NCBI GenBank assembly: GCA_945947925.1
Contig: CAMEZU010000027.1
Coordinates: forward strand, 1-13,874
DNA: 13,874 nt
Origin: an uncultured Verrucomicrobiota bacterium
Lineage (GTDB): Bacteria > Verrucomicrobiota > Kiritimatiellia > RFP12 > UBA1067
Direction: 5' to 3'
Part shown: piece after piece, positions 6,933 through 13,751 of the stretch
How positions within the stretch are numbered: position 1 is the first letter of the stretch
Layout: every line of letters begins with the position of its first letter
Made by a program: the position numbers and the translations under genes
Notes under the pieces: generated by a model
What the model saw: only the letters and a program-made list of their open reading frames with translations
What the model was told of the DNA's origin: nothing
Databases searched by the model: none

Positions 6933-7697
6933 TTACTGCGCGGCCGCCGCGGCCGCGATGATGCCGGCAAAGTCCGCCGCCTTGAGGGCCGCGCCGCCGA
7001 TGAGGCCGCCGTCGATGTCCTTCTTGGCGAGGAGTTCCGCGGCGTTGCCCGGCTTCATCGAGCCGCCGTACTGGATGCGGACCGTCTCGGCCGTCTCGGC
7101 GCCGACGAGCTTCGCGAGCGTCGCGCGGATGAGGGCGTGGACTTCCTGCGCCTGGTCGGGGGTCGCCGTCTTGCCGGTGCCGATCGCCCACACGGGCTCG
7201 TACGCGATGACGAGCTTCGCGCAGTCCGCCGCCGTGACGTCCTTGAGGCCGACGTTCATCTGGCGCTCGATGACCTCGACGAGCTTGCCGGCCTCGCGCT
7301 CCTCGAGCGTCTCGCCGATGCACATCATGACCGTGAGGCCCGCGGCGATCGCCGCACGCGTGCGGAGGTTGACCGTCTCGTCCGTCTCGCCGAAGTACTG
7401 GCGGCGCTCGGAGTGACCGGTGATGACGTACTTGCAGCCCGCGTCGACGATCATGCCCGTGGAGATCTCGCCCGTGTACGCGCCGGACTCCTTCCAGTGG
7501 CAGTTCTCGGTGCCGACGCCGACCTGCGTGCCCGCCGCGGCCGCGACAGCAGCCGGGACGTCGATCGCCGGCGTGCAGCACACGATCTCGACGTTCGAGT
7601 AGTCCTTCGTCGCTTCCGCGACGGCCTTGATGAGAGCCGCGGTCTCCGACGGCTTGACGTTCATCTTCCAGTTACCAGCGATGATTTTCTTGCGCAT
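6933..7697 (-). CDS. tpiA: Triosephosphate isomerase
   Basis: This 254-residue cytoplasmic TIM-barrel enzyme interconverts dihydroxyacetone phosphate and glyceraldehyde 3-phosphate in glycolysis and gluconeogenesis. Catalytic residues are all present: Asn9 and Lys11 in GNWKMN, His95 in TGHSERR, and Glu167 in AYEPVWAIGTGK, whose following residues form flexible loop 6. The phosphate-binding YGGS (210-213) and GGA (234-236) are intact. Length is normal for the family. The tail ends in an alanine run from a GCGGCCGC-type sequence. The ATG at 7697 is unambiguous from the conserved N-terminus, although only a weak purine-rich stretch stands in for a ribosome-binding site. It lies 52 bp after the deaminase and 25 bp before the LRR gene. 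A small hairpin (GTTAA/TTAAC with CG/CG) at 7721-7738 lies in its leader. I see no convincing promoter there, so co-transcription from the deaminase promoter is likely. Confidence 0.98.
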   Translation of the reverse strand: MRKKIIAGNWKMNVKPSETAALIKAVAEATKDYSNVEIVCCTPAIDVPAAVAAAAGTQVGVGTENCHWKESGAYTGEISTGMIVDAGCKYVITGHSERRQYFGETDETVNLRTRAAIAAGLTVMMCIGETLEEREAGKLVEVIERQMNVGLKDVTAADCAKLVIAYEPVWAIGTGKTATPDQAQEVHALIRATLAKLVGAETAETVRIQYGGSMKPGNAAELLAKKDIDGGLIGGAALKAADFAGIIAAAAAAQ

Positions 7698-7720
7698 TGT
7701 CTTGTTTTTTCTTCTTGTTT

Positions 7721-7738
7721 GTTAAACGAACCGTTAAC
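7721..7738. promoter_or_regulatory. Small inverted repeat in the tpiA leader
   Basis: GTTAA-a-CG-aac-CG-TTAAC is a 7-bp stem with one bulged base between the deaminase stop and the tpiA start. No T-run follows on the minus strand, so it is not a terminator. It may be a protein-binding site or a minor RNA hairpin. Confidence 0.35.
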
Positions 7739-7749
7739 CCTAAAAATCC

Positions 7750-8232
7750 TCAATCTCCTACGCCCGGCGCCCTGTACTGCCTCACCTTCACGCCCGCGTC
7801 GGAGAACATCTTCTTCACCGTGTCGAGGAATGCGTAGTCGCCGCCGTAGACGACCTCTTCGATGCCGGCGTTGACGATCAGCTTCGCGCAGGTGAGACAC
7901 GGGGAGATCGTCACGTAGATGGTCGCGCCTTTCACGGCCGAACCGTGGAACGCGGCCTGGCAGATGGCGTTCTGCTCGGCGTGGACGCAGAGGCACTCGT
8001 CGAGATGCGTGCCGCTCTCCGCGTGACCGGAGCAGCGCGGGCAGCCGCCGTCGAAGCAGTTCTTCGTGCCATGCGGCGTGCCGTTGTAACCCGTGGAGAG
8101 AATATGGCGGTCCTTCACGATCACCGCCGCGACATGGCGGCGCGTACAGTTGCTGCGCTTCGCCACGACCTGTGCGATTTCCATGAAGTACTCGTCCCAG
8201 CTCGGACGCGGATCTTTGACTTTTCTCGGCAT
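7750..8232 (-). CDS. Deoxycytidylate (dCMP) deaminase family protein
   Basis: A 160-residue zinc-dependent cytidine/deoxycytidylate deaminase. The zinc and catalytic site is HAEQNAI (His84, Glu86) with PCLTCAK (Cys112, Cys115). Upstream, RRHVAAVIVKDRHILSTGYNGTPHG and a Cys-rich segment (NCFDGGCPRC, then ECLCVHAE) match dCMP deaminases of the ComEB type, where extra Cys/His residues bind a second zinc. The reaction is dCMP to dUMP, feeding thymidylate synthesis. Length is usual for the family. The ATG at 8232 follows a TATAAT promoter by eight bases and has no Shine-Dalgarno, so its mRNA is probably leaderless. It is likely the first gene of a unit with tpiA, the LRR gene and the MATE gene. 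dCMP deaminase rather than another nucleotide deaminase is the best reading, not certain. Confidence 0.93.
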   Translation of the reverse strand: MPRKVKDPRPSWDEYFMEIAQVVAKRSNCTRRHVAAVIVKDRHILSTGYNGTPHGTKNCFDGGCPRCSGHAESGTHLDECLCVHAEQNAICQAAFHGSAVKGATIYVTISPCLTCAKLIVNAGIEEVVYGGDYAFLDTVKKMFSDAGVKVRQYRAPGVGD

Positions 8233-8240
8233 TGCCGAAT

Positions 8241-8270
8241 ATTATAGCATAAAAGGCCGTCCGAGGTCAC
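8241..8270 (-). promoter_or_regulatory. Promoter of the dCMP deaminase gene, extended -10, probably leaderless
   Basis: The minus strand has a perfect TATAAT at 8246-8241 preceded by TGC (extended -10). The -35 is weak (GTGACC, 8270-8265, 18-bp spacer), as is common for extended -10 promoters. The ATG starts eight bases after the -10, so the predicted transcript begins about two bases before it. Confidence 0.72.
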
Positions 8271-8304
8271 CGTCGAAGGCAACCGAGAATGGCAGACCAG
8301 TCCT

Positions 8305-8316
8305 TGACGCGCGTCA
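8305..8316. promoter_or_regulatory. 12-bp perfect palindrome upstream of the deaminase promoter
   Basis: TGACGCGCGTCA lies about 35 bp upstream of the weak -35 of the deaminase promoter, in an otherwise empty 130-bp gap after the pckG terminator. It could be a regulator-binding site, but a single copy in GC-rich DNA is weak evidence. Three GATGTC copies follow at 8332-8352. No gene is seen in 8233-8366. Confidence 0.3.
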
Positions 8317-8366
8317 TGTTCGGCGCGAGCGGATGTCGTCGATGTCGATGTCAATTCTCATCACGG

Positions 8367-8396
8367 AAAAAGGCCGCAGCTTGCGCCGCGGCCTTT
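8367..8396 (-). terminator. Rho-independent terminator of pckG
   Basis: On the minus strand AAAGGCCGC (8396-8388) pairs with GCGGCCTTT (8377-8369). The stem is extended inward by a G-T wobble and two GC pairs that close a GCAA tetraloop, and five T residues (8371-8367) overlap and follow the 3' arm. It begins about 25 bases after the pckG stop. Confidence 0.9.
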
Positions 8397-8420
8397 CCTC
8401 AGCAGATTGCCGAAGCAACC

Positions 8421-10376
8421 TTACTTGGCGAGGTCGGCCTTGACCTGCGCGAGGAAGCTGCGGAGAGCAGCCGGGACGCGGCGGGCGGCCTTGTTGACTT
8501 CCTTCGAGTCCTTGGACGCCTTGGCGTCGTACTCGTCGTAGGAGGCCTCGATCGTCGCGACTTCCTTCTTCCAGCCCTCGACGTCGACCGTGAGGATCTC
8601 CGCGAGGTCGGCCTTGACGACGTGGAACTTCGCAGACTCGTCATTGTTGGCGAGGTCGATGTCCTTCGCGAACGGGAGGTTGCCGATCACCGTCTCGTTG
8701 GCCTTCACGGAGCCCTCGATGCGCTGGCAGATCCACTTCAGGACGCGGCTGTTGTCGCCGAAGCCCGGCCACATGAAGCGGCCGTCGTCGCCCTTGCGGA
8801 ACCAGTTGACGAAGTAGATCTTCGGCAGCGCGGCCGGATTGACGGAGGTGCGCTCCATCTCGAGCCAGTGCTGGAAGTAGTCCGCGACGTTGTAGCCGAA
8901 GAACGGCAGCATCGCCATCGGGTCGCGGCGGACCTGGCCGATCTGGTCGGAGATGACGGCGGCGGTGACCTCGGAGCCCGCGGCGGAGCCCATGAACACG
9001 CCGTGCGTCCAGTCCTTGGCCTCGTTCACCAGCGGGATGGTGCTGGGACGGCGGCCGCCGAACAGGATCGCGTCGATCGGCACGCCGGTCGGCTTCTTGT
9101 TGTAGAGGCCGTTGAAGCCGGACTTGTCGAGCACCGGGCAGTTCTCGGCCGGGGCCGTGAAGCGGGAGTTCTTGTGGGCCGCGACGTAGCCGGACTCCTT
9201 GATCTCCTTCTTCGTCATGCCCGGCTTCGGACCCATGCGGTACGGATCGTCCGCGCAGACGTAGCAGGGATTGCCCTTCCAGTCGACGCCTTCCTTCGGG
9301 GCCTTGATGCCCATGTCTTCCCACCAGATGTCACCATCGGGCGTGAGGACGACGTTCGTGAAGATCGTGCCCTTCTTGCAGCTCTTGAGCGCGTTCGGGT
9401 TGGAATCCATGGACGTGCCCGGCGCAACGCCGAAGAAGCCGTTCTCGGGGTTGATGGCGTAGAGCTTGCCATCGGCGCCCGGCTTGAGCCACGCGATGTC
9501 GTCGCCGATCGTCTGGAGCTTCCAGCCCGGGAGCTTCGGGAGCATCATGGCGAGGTTCGTCTTGCCGCAGGCGGACGGGAACGCCGCCGTGATGTGGTAC
9601 TGCTTCTTCTCAGGCGAGGTGAGCGTGAGGATGAGCATGTGCTCGGCCATCCAGCCCTCGTCCTTGGCGAGCTTGGAGGCGATGCGGAGCGCGAAGCACT
9701 TCTTGCCGAGCAGGGCGTTCCCGCCGTAGCCCGAACCGAACGACCAGATCTCGCGGTCCTCGGGGAACTGCGTGATGAACTTGTCCTCGATCTTCTTCGC
9801 GCACGGCCACGCGACGTCCTTCTGGCCCTTCTTGAGCGGAGCGCCGACGGAGTGGATGCAGGGGATGAAACCGTCACCGAGCGTGTCGATGTGCCTCATC
9901 ACCGCGTCGCCCGTGCGGGTCATGATGTTCATGTTGACGACGACGTACGGGGAGTCCGTGACCTCGATGCCGTACTGGGTGATCGGGTTGCCGATCGGGC
10001 CCATCGCGAACGGGATGACGTACATCGTGCGGCCGGCCATGCAGCCCTTGTACGCCTTCTCCATCTTCGCCTTCATCTCGACCGGATCCATCCAGTGGTT
10101 GGTCGGGCCCGCATCAATCTCCTTCTTGGAGCAGATGAACGTGCGGCCTTCGACGCGCGCGACGTCAGACTCGTGCGAGCGGGCGAGATAGCACTCCGGG
10201 CGCTTCTTTTCGTTGAGCTTGATGAACTGGCCGTTCTTGACCATCATCTCGCAGATCTTGAGATGCTCTTCCTTCGTGCCCGTCACGACGACAATCTTGT
10301 CCGGCGTGCAGATCTTGTTCCACTTCTCAACCCAGGCCTGAACCTTGGCGTTCTTGAACTTCGGCGTCTTAGCCAT
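8421..10376 (-). CDS. pckG: Phosphoenolpyruvate carboxykinase (GTP)
   Basis: This 651-residue cytoplasmic enzyme catalyses oxaloacetate + GTP to PEP + GDP + CO2. It is the first step of gluconeogenesis, or runs in reverse as CO2 fixation in fermenters. Signatures of the GTP class are complete. The P-loop/kinase-1 segment FPSACGKTN (266-274) includes the reactive Cys270. The kinase-2 GDDIAW is at 291-296, with metal-site residues in GNALLGKKCFALRIAS and AEHMLIL. Downstream come RRPSTIPLV, the FMGSAAGSE segment, PFFGYNVADYFQHWL and NWFRKGDDGRFMWPGFGDNSRVL. Length fits the family. The ATG at 10376 has a strong AAGGAG nine bases upstream. It lies alone between the AGCS terminator and its own terminator, so it is monocistronic. 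The 5' leader of about 50 bases has two small hairpins, including CCCC-TTGT-GGGG just upstream of the ribosome-binding site. Confidence 0.98.
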   Translation of the reverse strand: MAKTPKFKNAKVQAWVEKWNKICTPDKIVVVTGTKEEHLKICEMMVKNGQFIKLNEKKRPECYLARSHESDVARVEGRTFICSKKEIDAGPTNHWMDPVEMKAKMEKAYKGCMAGRTMYVIPFAMGPIGNPITQYGIEVTDSPYVVVNMNIMTRTGDAVMRHIDTLGDGFIPCIHSVGAPLKKGQKDVAWPCAKKIEDKFITQFPEDREIWSFGSGYGGNALLGKKCFALRIASKLAKDEGWMAEHMLILTLTSPEKKQYHITAAFPSACGKTNLAMMLPKLPGWKLQTIGDDIAWLKPGADGKLYAINPENGFFGVAPGTSMDSNPNALKSCKKGTIFTNVVLTPDGDIWWEDMGIKAPKEGVDWKGNPCYVCADDPYRMGPKPGMTKKEIKESGYVAAHKNSRFTAPAENCPVLDKSGFNGLYNKKPTGVPIDAILFGGRRPSTIPLVNEAKDWTHGVFMGSAAGSEVTAAVISDQIGQVRRDPMAMLPFFGYNVADYFQHWLEMERTSVNPAALPKIYFVNWFRKGDDGRFMWPGFGDNSRVLKWICQRIEGSVKANETVIGNLPFAKDIDLANNDESAKFHVVKADLAEILTVDVEGWKKEVATIEASYDEYDAKASKDSKEVNKAARRVPAALRSFLAQVKADLAK

Positions 10377-10425
10377 GTTTCTTATCTCCTTTTTTCCCCC
10401 ACAAGGGGCTTTTCTGAAAAGATTA

Positions 10426-10440
10426 AGTATAAGTATATCA
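10426..10440 (-). promoter_or_regulatory. pckG promoter region with two tandem TATACT boxes
   Basis: On the minus strand TGATATACT (10440-10432, an extended -10) is followed at once by a second TATACT (10431-10426). No good -35 is visible because the upstream bases belong to the AGCS terminator. The boxes lie 50-60 bases before the pckG ATG, so unlike three other promoters here this one gives a leadered mRNA with a strong Shine-Dalgarno. Confidence 0.5.
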
Positions 10441-10469
10441 AAAATCGCCGCCCGCGTGCGGGGATTTTT
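10440..10469 (-). terminator. Terminator of the AGCS symporter gene
   Basis: AAAAATC (10469-10463 on the minus strand) pairs with GATTTTT (10446-10440), enclosing a CCCG-CACG-CGGG stem-loop and a four-base bulge. The hairpin starts four bases after the AGCS stop and ends in five T residues. The A and T tracts make it potentially bidirectional. It touches the pckG -10 element. Confidence 0.8.
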
Positions 10470-10473
10470 ACGT

Positions 10474-12033
10474 CTACTTCTGCCGGGCGAAGTACGCCTT
10501 CGTCACCTTGGCGACGACGGGCGAGAGGAGGATGAGGGCCACCAGGTTCGGGAAGGCCATGAGTCCGTTGAAGACGTCCGCCGCGCCCCAGACCACCTCG
10601 ACGGTGAGGTAGGGGCCGATGAAGACGACGAGGACGTAGAGCGCCCGGTAGCACATCACGACCCAGCGGCGCTTCGTGCCGCCCAGGTACTCGATGCACT
10701 TCTCGGAGTAGTAGTCCCAGCCGAGGATCGTCGTGAACGCGAAGAACGTGAGCGCCGTCATCAGGAAGAAGCTCGCGAACTTCCCGGACCCTTCGCCCAT
10801 GAACGCCAGGCCGCGCGTGAACGCCTCGATCGTGATATCGACGCCTTTCAGGCCGAGCTCCGGCTCCCACGCGCCCGTCACGACGATCGCGAGGCCCGTC
10901 ATCGTGCAGATCACGATCGTGTCGATGAACGTGCCCGTCATGCAGACGAGTCCCTGGCGCACCGGCTCGTTCGTCTTCGCCGCGGCTGCGGCGATCGGGG
11001 CGGACCCGAGGCCGGCCTCGTTCGAGAAGATGCCGCGCGCGATGCCCTTCTGCATCGCGATGAAGATCGACCCGACCACGCCGCCCGTGAAGGCCGCAGG
11101 ATTGAAGGCCGACTTCACGATGAGCTCGATCGCATCCGTGATCTTCGAGATGTTGCCGAGGAGAAGGAACGCGATGATCACGACGTAGAAGATCGCCATG
11201 AACGGCACGACGACCGTCGAGACGGCCGCGATGCGCTTGAGTCCGCCGATCACGACGAGCCCGACGCAGAGCGTGACGAGCGCGCCCGCGACGATGACCG
11301 GGAGCGAATAGGTCGTCCCGAAGAGCCGCACGCCGGTCGCCAGGTCGTCGGGATTGAAGCCCGGGTCGAAGAAGCGCTGCACCGCCGAGGTGATGCCGTG
11401 GATCTGCGTGATCGTGCCGATACCCATGATGCCCGCCAGCACGCCGAAGACCGCGAAGAGGATGGCGAGCCACTTCCAGTTCCCGATGCCGAACATCCCC
11501 TTCAGTCCGCGCTCGATGTAGTAGAACGGACCGCCCAGCACGCGCCCGTCCGGCTCGACCTCGCGGTACTTGACCGCCAGCAGGCCCTCGGCGTACTTCG
11601 TCGCCATGCCGAAGAACGCCGCGACCTCCATCCAGAAGAGCGCGCCCGGACCGCCCGTGCCGATCGCCGTCGCCACGCCCACGATGTTGCCCGTGCCGAT
11701 CGTCGCCGAAAGCGCCGTGCAGAGCGCGCCGAACTGCGAGACCTCGCCCTTCGCGTCCCCCGGCTCCTCGCCGGCGAACATGATGCGGAAGGCGTTCTTC
11801 AGGTTGAAGACGTGCCGGAGGCGCAGGATGAAGGTCAGCAGGAGCCCCGTCACGAGGATCGCCGCGATGAGCGGCACGCCCCAGACGCAATCGTCGATCG
11901 TCTTGACCCAGGTCGTCAGCTGCGCGAGCCAGCTGCTCGTCGCCTCGACCGTCTGGCTGACGGGCGCGGTCTGGGCCGCCTCCGGCGTGGAGGCGATGGT
12001 CTTGAGGGCGGTGGTGACAACGGTGTTCGTCAT
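10474..12033 (-). CDS. Alanine/glycine:sodium symporter (AGCS family)
   Basis: A 519-residue inner-membrane transporter with about 10-11 hydrophobic segments that takes up alanine or glycine with Na+. The AGCS signature is clear (ALSATIGTGNIVGVATAIGTGGPGALFWM, around residues 108-136). Further family landmarks follow: AVKYRE..DGRVLGGPFYYIERGL, GIARGIFSNEAGLGSAPIAAAAA, CTMTGLAIVVTGAW and ILGWDYYSEKCIEYL. An N-terminal stretch of about 40 polar residues precedes the first membrane segment and is longer than in many relatives. I chose the ATG at 12033: AAGGAG at 12047-12042 is eight bases upstream, whereas the in-frame GTG at 12042 overlaps that site. The gene ends in TAG, with TAA two codons further on. 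The stop of a 42-residue ORF lies five bases before its ATG, suggesting translational coupling. It has its own terminator. Confidence 0.96.
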   Translation of the reverse strand: MTNTVVTTALKTIASTPEAAQTAPVSQTVEATSSWLAQLTTWVKTIDDCVWGVPLIAAILVTGLLLTFILRLRHVFNLKNAFRIMFAGEEPGDAKGEVSQFGALCTALSATIGTGNIVGVATAIGTGGPGALFWMEVAAFFGMATKYAEGLLAVKYREVEPDGRVLGGPFYYIERGLKGMFGIGNWKWLAILFAVFGVLAGIMGIGTITQIHGITSAVQRFFDPGFNPDDLATGVRLFGTTYSLPVIVAGALVTLCVGLVVIGGLKRIAAVSTVVVPFMAIFYVVIIAFLLLGNISKITDAIELIVKSAFNPAAFTGGVVGSIFIAMQKGIARGIFSNEAGLGSAPIAAAAAKTNEPVRQGLVCMTGTFIDTIVICTMTGLAIVVTGAWEPELGLKGVDITIEAFTRGLAFMGEGSGKFASFFLMTALTFFAFTTILGWDYYSEKCIEYLGGTKRRWVVMCYRALYVLVVFIGPYLTVEVVWGAADVFNGLMAFPNLVALILLSPVVAKVTKAYFARQK

Positions 12034-12038
12034 AGGGT

Positions 12039-12167
12039 TCACTCCTTATCAGGCATGTCTTCCAGCATCTTCTTGATTCGCGTCGCCTCGCCTTCGGACA
12101 CCTTGTCGTCCGCCAGCGTCTCCTTCAGCGTCAGACACGACAAGAAGAAGGAGGCGGCGAACAGCAT
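12039..12167 (-). CDS. Small exported ORF upstream of the symporter gene (hypothetical)
   Basis: A 42-residue frame: MLFAASFFLSCLTLKETLA is signal-peptide-like, followed by a highly charged helix (DDKVSEGEATRIKKMLED) and MPDKE. No family is recognised. Its last codons, GAT AAG GAG TGA, contain the Shine-Dalgarno used by the AGCS gene, and its stop is five bases from that ATG. It therefore looks like a leader or coupled small protein. The frame is open further upstream but without a better start; GGGGA about 13 bases upstream is a weak ribosome-binding site. It might be a real small protein, a translated leader peptide, or a chance frame. It lies 68 bp after the TorF-like gene. Confidence 0.45.
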   Translation of the reverse strand: MLFAASFFLSCLTLKETLADDKVSEGEATRIKKMLEDMPDKE

Positions 12168-12235
12168 CGTCAGGCGTTTTTCCCCGCCCGACGCGATTCG
12201 ACCGCCTTCTTGCAAGCCAACATCGGCTTCCGCGC

Positions 12236-13120
12236 TTAGAACGAGAGCGTCGCGGAAACGCCGCCCCAGACCAGCATGTGCGCGTTGTCCTCGCCCCAGG
12301 ACATGTAGCGGGCGTGACGCAGCGTGTGCGACGGCGTCCAGGTGTAGTTGATGTTGGCGCCGATCGAGAAGTGCTCGTTGACCTCGTAGCTCGCCGAAAG
12401 CGAGAGCGTCTGGTCCGCCATCGCCGTCTCCGCGTCGCGGATGCCCGTGTTGTTCTGCACGAACGCGACGTTGCCGACGCCGAGCAACGCCTTCGGGGTG
12501 ATCGTCAGGCCCTCGACCTGCTCGATGTTGAAGTCCTTCGACACGCTGAACACGGCATACAGCGTCGCCGGCTCGTGCTCGTGCGCCGTGTAGTAGCCCC
12601 AGAGGAGCTTCGTGCCGAGCTTCACGTAGCCCGTGTTCCAGGCGAGGTCGGCGTAGAGGTCGCTGCTGAGCGAACCGGCCTTGTGGTGCGGACCGTTGTA
12701 CGGATAGTCGTACCAGTAGTGGCCGATCTCGTAGGAGAGCTTGCCCGCATCGCCCAGGTCGAGCGAGTTGCAGTACGCGAGCGTGAAGTCCTGCTCGATC
12801 ATGCTGCCGTTGCGACGGCTGTTGCCACCGCCCCAGCACGTGTTGCGCTTGTGCGTGAGGTCGAGGCTCGTCCAGTAGTTGAAGTAAAGCGAACCGAATT
12901 CGTCGGCGTCATAGGAGATTGTGACGGACGGCTGGTAGACCGGGCTCTTGTCGAGCAACGTACCACGCCAAACGTAGTCGCTGAGGAAGTCGATGGTGGC
13001 CTCGGCGCTAACCGGGCACTTCCACTTGGCGCTCCCCGCAACCTCGGCAGGCGCGGCTTCATCGGCGAAAAGCGGCAGCATCACGGCAGAAGCTGCAACA
13101 GCGGCAAACGTTTTCTTCAT
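12236..13120 (-). CDS. TorF-like outer-membrane beta-barrel protein
   Basis: A 294-residue exported protein with signal peptide MKKTFAAVAASAVMLPLFA. The mature part opens with ATIDFLSDYVWRGTLLDKSP and QPSVTISYD, the pattern of the TorF (gcw_chp) family of putative outer-membrane proteins. The rest alternates aromatic beta-strands with short polar turns (SLYFNYWTSLDL, SYEIGHYWYDYPYN, VKLGTKLLWGYYTAH, LSLSASYEVNEHFSIGANINYTW) and ends in VSATLSF. A C-terminal Phe is typical of barrels handled by the BAM complex. Function is unknown; a porin-like role near transport genes is plausible. The ATG at 13120 starts the signal peptide and has AAGGA five bases upstream; the in-frame extension back to 13243 lacks coding character. 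The gene has a good promoter and a palindrome array upstream. Confidence 0.85.
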   Translation of the reverse strand: MKKTFAAVAASAVMLPLFADEAAPAEVAGSAKWKCPVSAEATIDFLSDYVWRGTLLDKSPVYQPSVTISYDADEFGSLYFNYWTSLDLTHKRNTCWGGGNSRRNGSMIEQDFTLAYCNSLDLGDAGKLSYEIGHYWYDYPYNGPHHKAGSLSSDLYADLAWNTGYVKLGTKLLWGYYTAHEHEPATLYAVFSVSKDFNIEQVEGLTITPKALLGVGNVAFVQNNTGIRDAETAMADQTLSLSASYEVNEHFSIGANINYTWTPSHTLRHARYMSWGEDNAHMLVWGGVSATLSF

Positions 13121-13153
13121 AGCATTCCTTCGGTTGGTTTTCAAATGTTTTAT

Positions 13154-13183
13154 AGTATACCTTTTGCCTAAACGATTAGTCAA
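13154..13183 (-). promoter_or_regulatory. Promoter of the TorF-like gene
   Basis: On the minus strand TTGACT (13183-13178) and TATACT (13159-13154) are separated by 18 bp. The transcript should start near 13147, giving a leader of about 26 bases with AAGGA before the ATG. Confidence 0.75.
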
Positions 13184-13229
13184 ATGGCAAATGCAACAAA
13201 AATGCGGGCGTGCGCATCCCGGCCGCTTT

Positions 13230-13288
13230 TGGTGCGGCATCAAAAAACCTTCTGATGCGGCATCAAAAGATCTTCTGATGCCGCATCA
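13230..13288. repeat. Three palindromes in a 23-bp tandem array
   Basis: The 13-bp palindrome TGATGCSGCATCA occurs at 13253-13265 and 13276-13288, and with one mismatch (TGGTGCGGCATCA) at 13230-13242. The copies start exactly 23 bp apart; the first two full 23-bp units agree at 20 of 23 positions. They lie 47 bp upstream of the TorF -35 element and downstream of the DUF1287 remnant. They could be operators for a dimeric regulator, tandem hairpins ending the upstream transcript, or a repeat element. Confidence 0.8.
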
Positions 13289-13381
13289 GACCCGAGCCAG
13301 GGCCTGGTCGAGGTCGGCGAGGATTGAGTTTGAATTGTGAGATGCTTCACCGCTCAGAAATCGCAAATCGCTCGACTCCAT
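13286..13381 (-). other. Possible 31-residue ORF after the DUF1287 remnant
   Basis: An ATG-started frame (MESSDLRFLSGE ... ILADLDQALARV) begins at 13381 and stops inside the third palindrome. It continues the same frame as the DUF1287 remnant after that gene's TGA. No Shine-Dalgarno and no known family are seen. It could be a chance frame. Nothing else is visible between 13289 and 13402. Confidence 0.2.
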
Positions 13382-13402
13382 GAGCAAGATCATCAAGGGA
13401 CT

Positions 13403-13729
13403 TCATTTGATGCGAAAATGTCCGGTTAGCGGATAGACAAAGAGGCGGTTCTCCTCCTGTGTTCCGGATCCGATGTTGTGGATGACGAGCGGCGTTCCAT
13501 CAGTCGCCTTGCGGTCGCTCACGACCATGATATGCGGAAGGCGTCCCGCGACCAGGCAGGTCACGAAGTCTCCGGGCTGGTAGTCGGACGCCTTCTTCGT
13601 CACCGAAAGCGCCCAGCCCTTCCGCTTGAAGAAGCACCGCAGGTTCGGAACGCGCCGGTGGTCGATGTTGCGGTCGGTCGTCTTGCGTCCCCAGTTCTTC
13701 GGATAAGCACAGCAATTTTCATTGGTTTC
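13403..13729 (-). pseudogene. 5'-truncated DUF1287 (YijF-like) gene
   Basis: The frame encodes the C-terminal half of a DUF1287 protein: AYPKNWGRKTTDRNIDHRRV, PNLRCFFKRKGW, DYQPGDFVTCLVAGRLPHI, VIHNIGSGTQEENRLF, TGHFRIK. Complete family members are about 200 residues and begin with a CTDVV-type segment that is absent here; they are usually exported and of unknown function, with a possible papain/NlpC-like fold. The frame is closed by an in-frame TGA at 13732-13730 immediately upstream, and the residues before AYPKNWG contain no start codon. A GTG at 13603 could start only the last 66 residues. A different frame at the same place starts plausibly (MKIAVLI, ATG at 13722, with AAGGA upstream), as if the 5' end of another gene had been joined out of frame. 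Confidence 0.75.
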
Positions 13730-13751
13730 TCAATCCTTCTCTTATCCTTGG

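Noticed and set aside
7721..7738. Terminator between the deaminase and tpiA genes
   Set aside because: The stem is AT-rich, has a bulge and lacks a T-run on the minus strand.
1412..12351. Very long plus-strand open frames opposite the minus-strand genes (for example 1412-2938, 2754-4820, 8289-10535, 10345-12351)
   Set aside because: Their products are Arg/Asp/Glu/Val-rich without domains, and they lie antisense to well-identified enzymes. They are by-products of GC-rich codon use.
13121..13243. N-terminal extension of the TorF-like protein to the ATG at 13243
   Set aside because: The extension would translate through the promoter and ribosome-binding site, and the signal peptide starts at 13120.
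13230..13288. CRISPR array
   Set aside because: The repeated core is a 13-bp palindrome with 10-bp, nearly identical spacers. There are only three copies and no cas genes.
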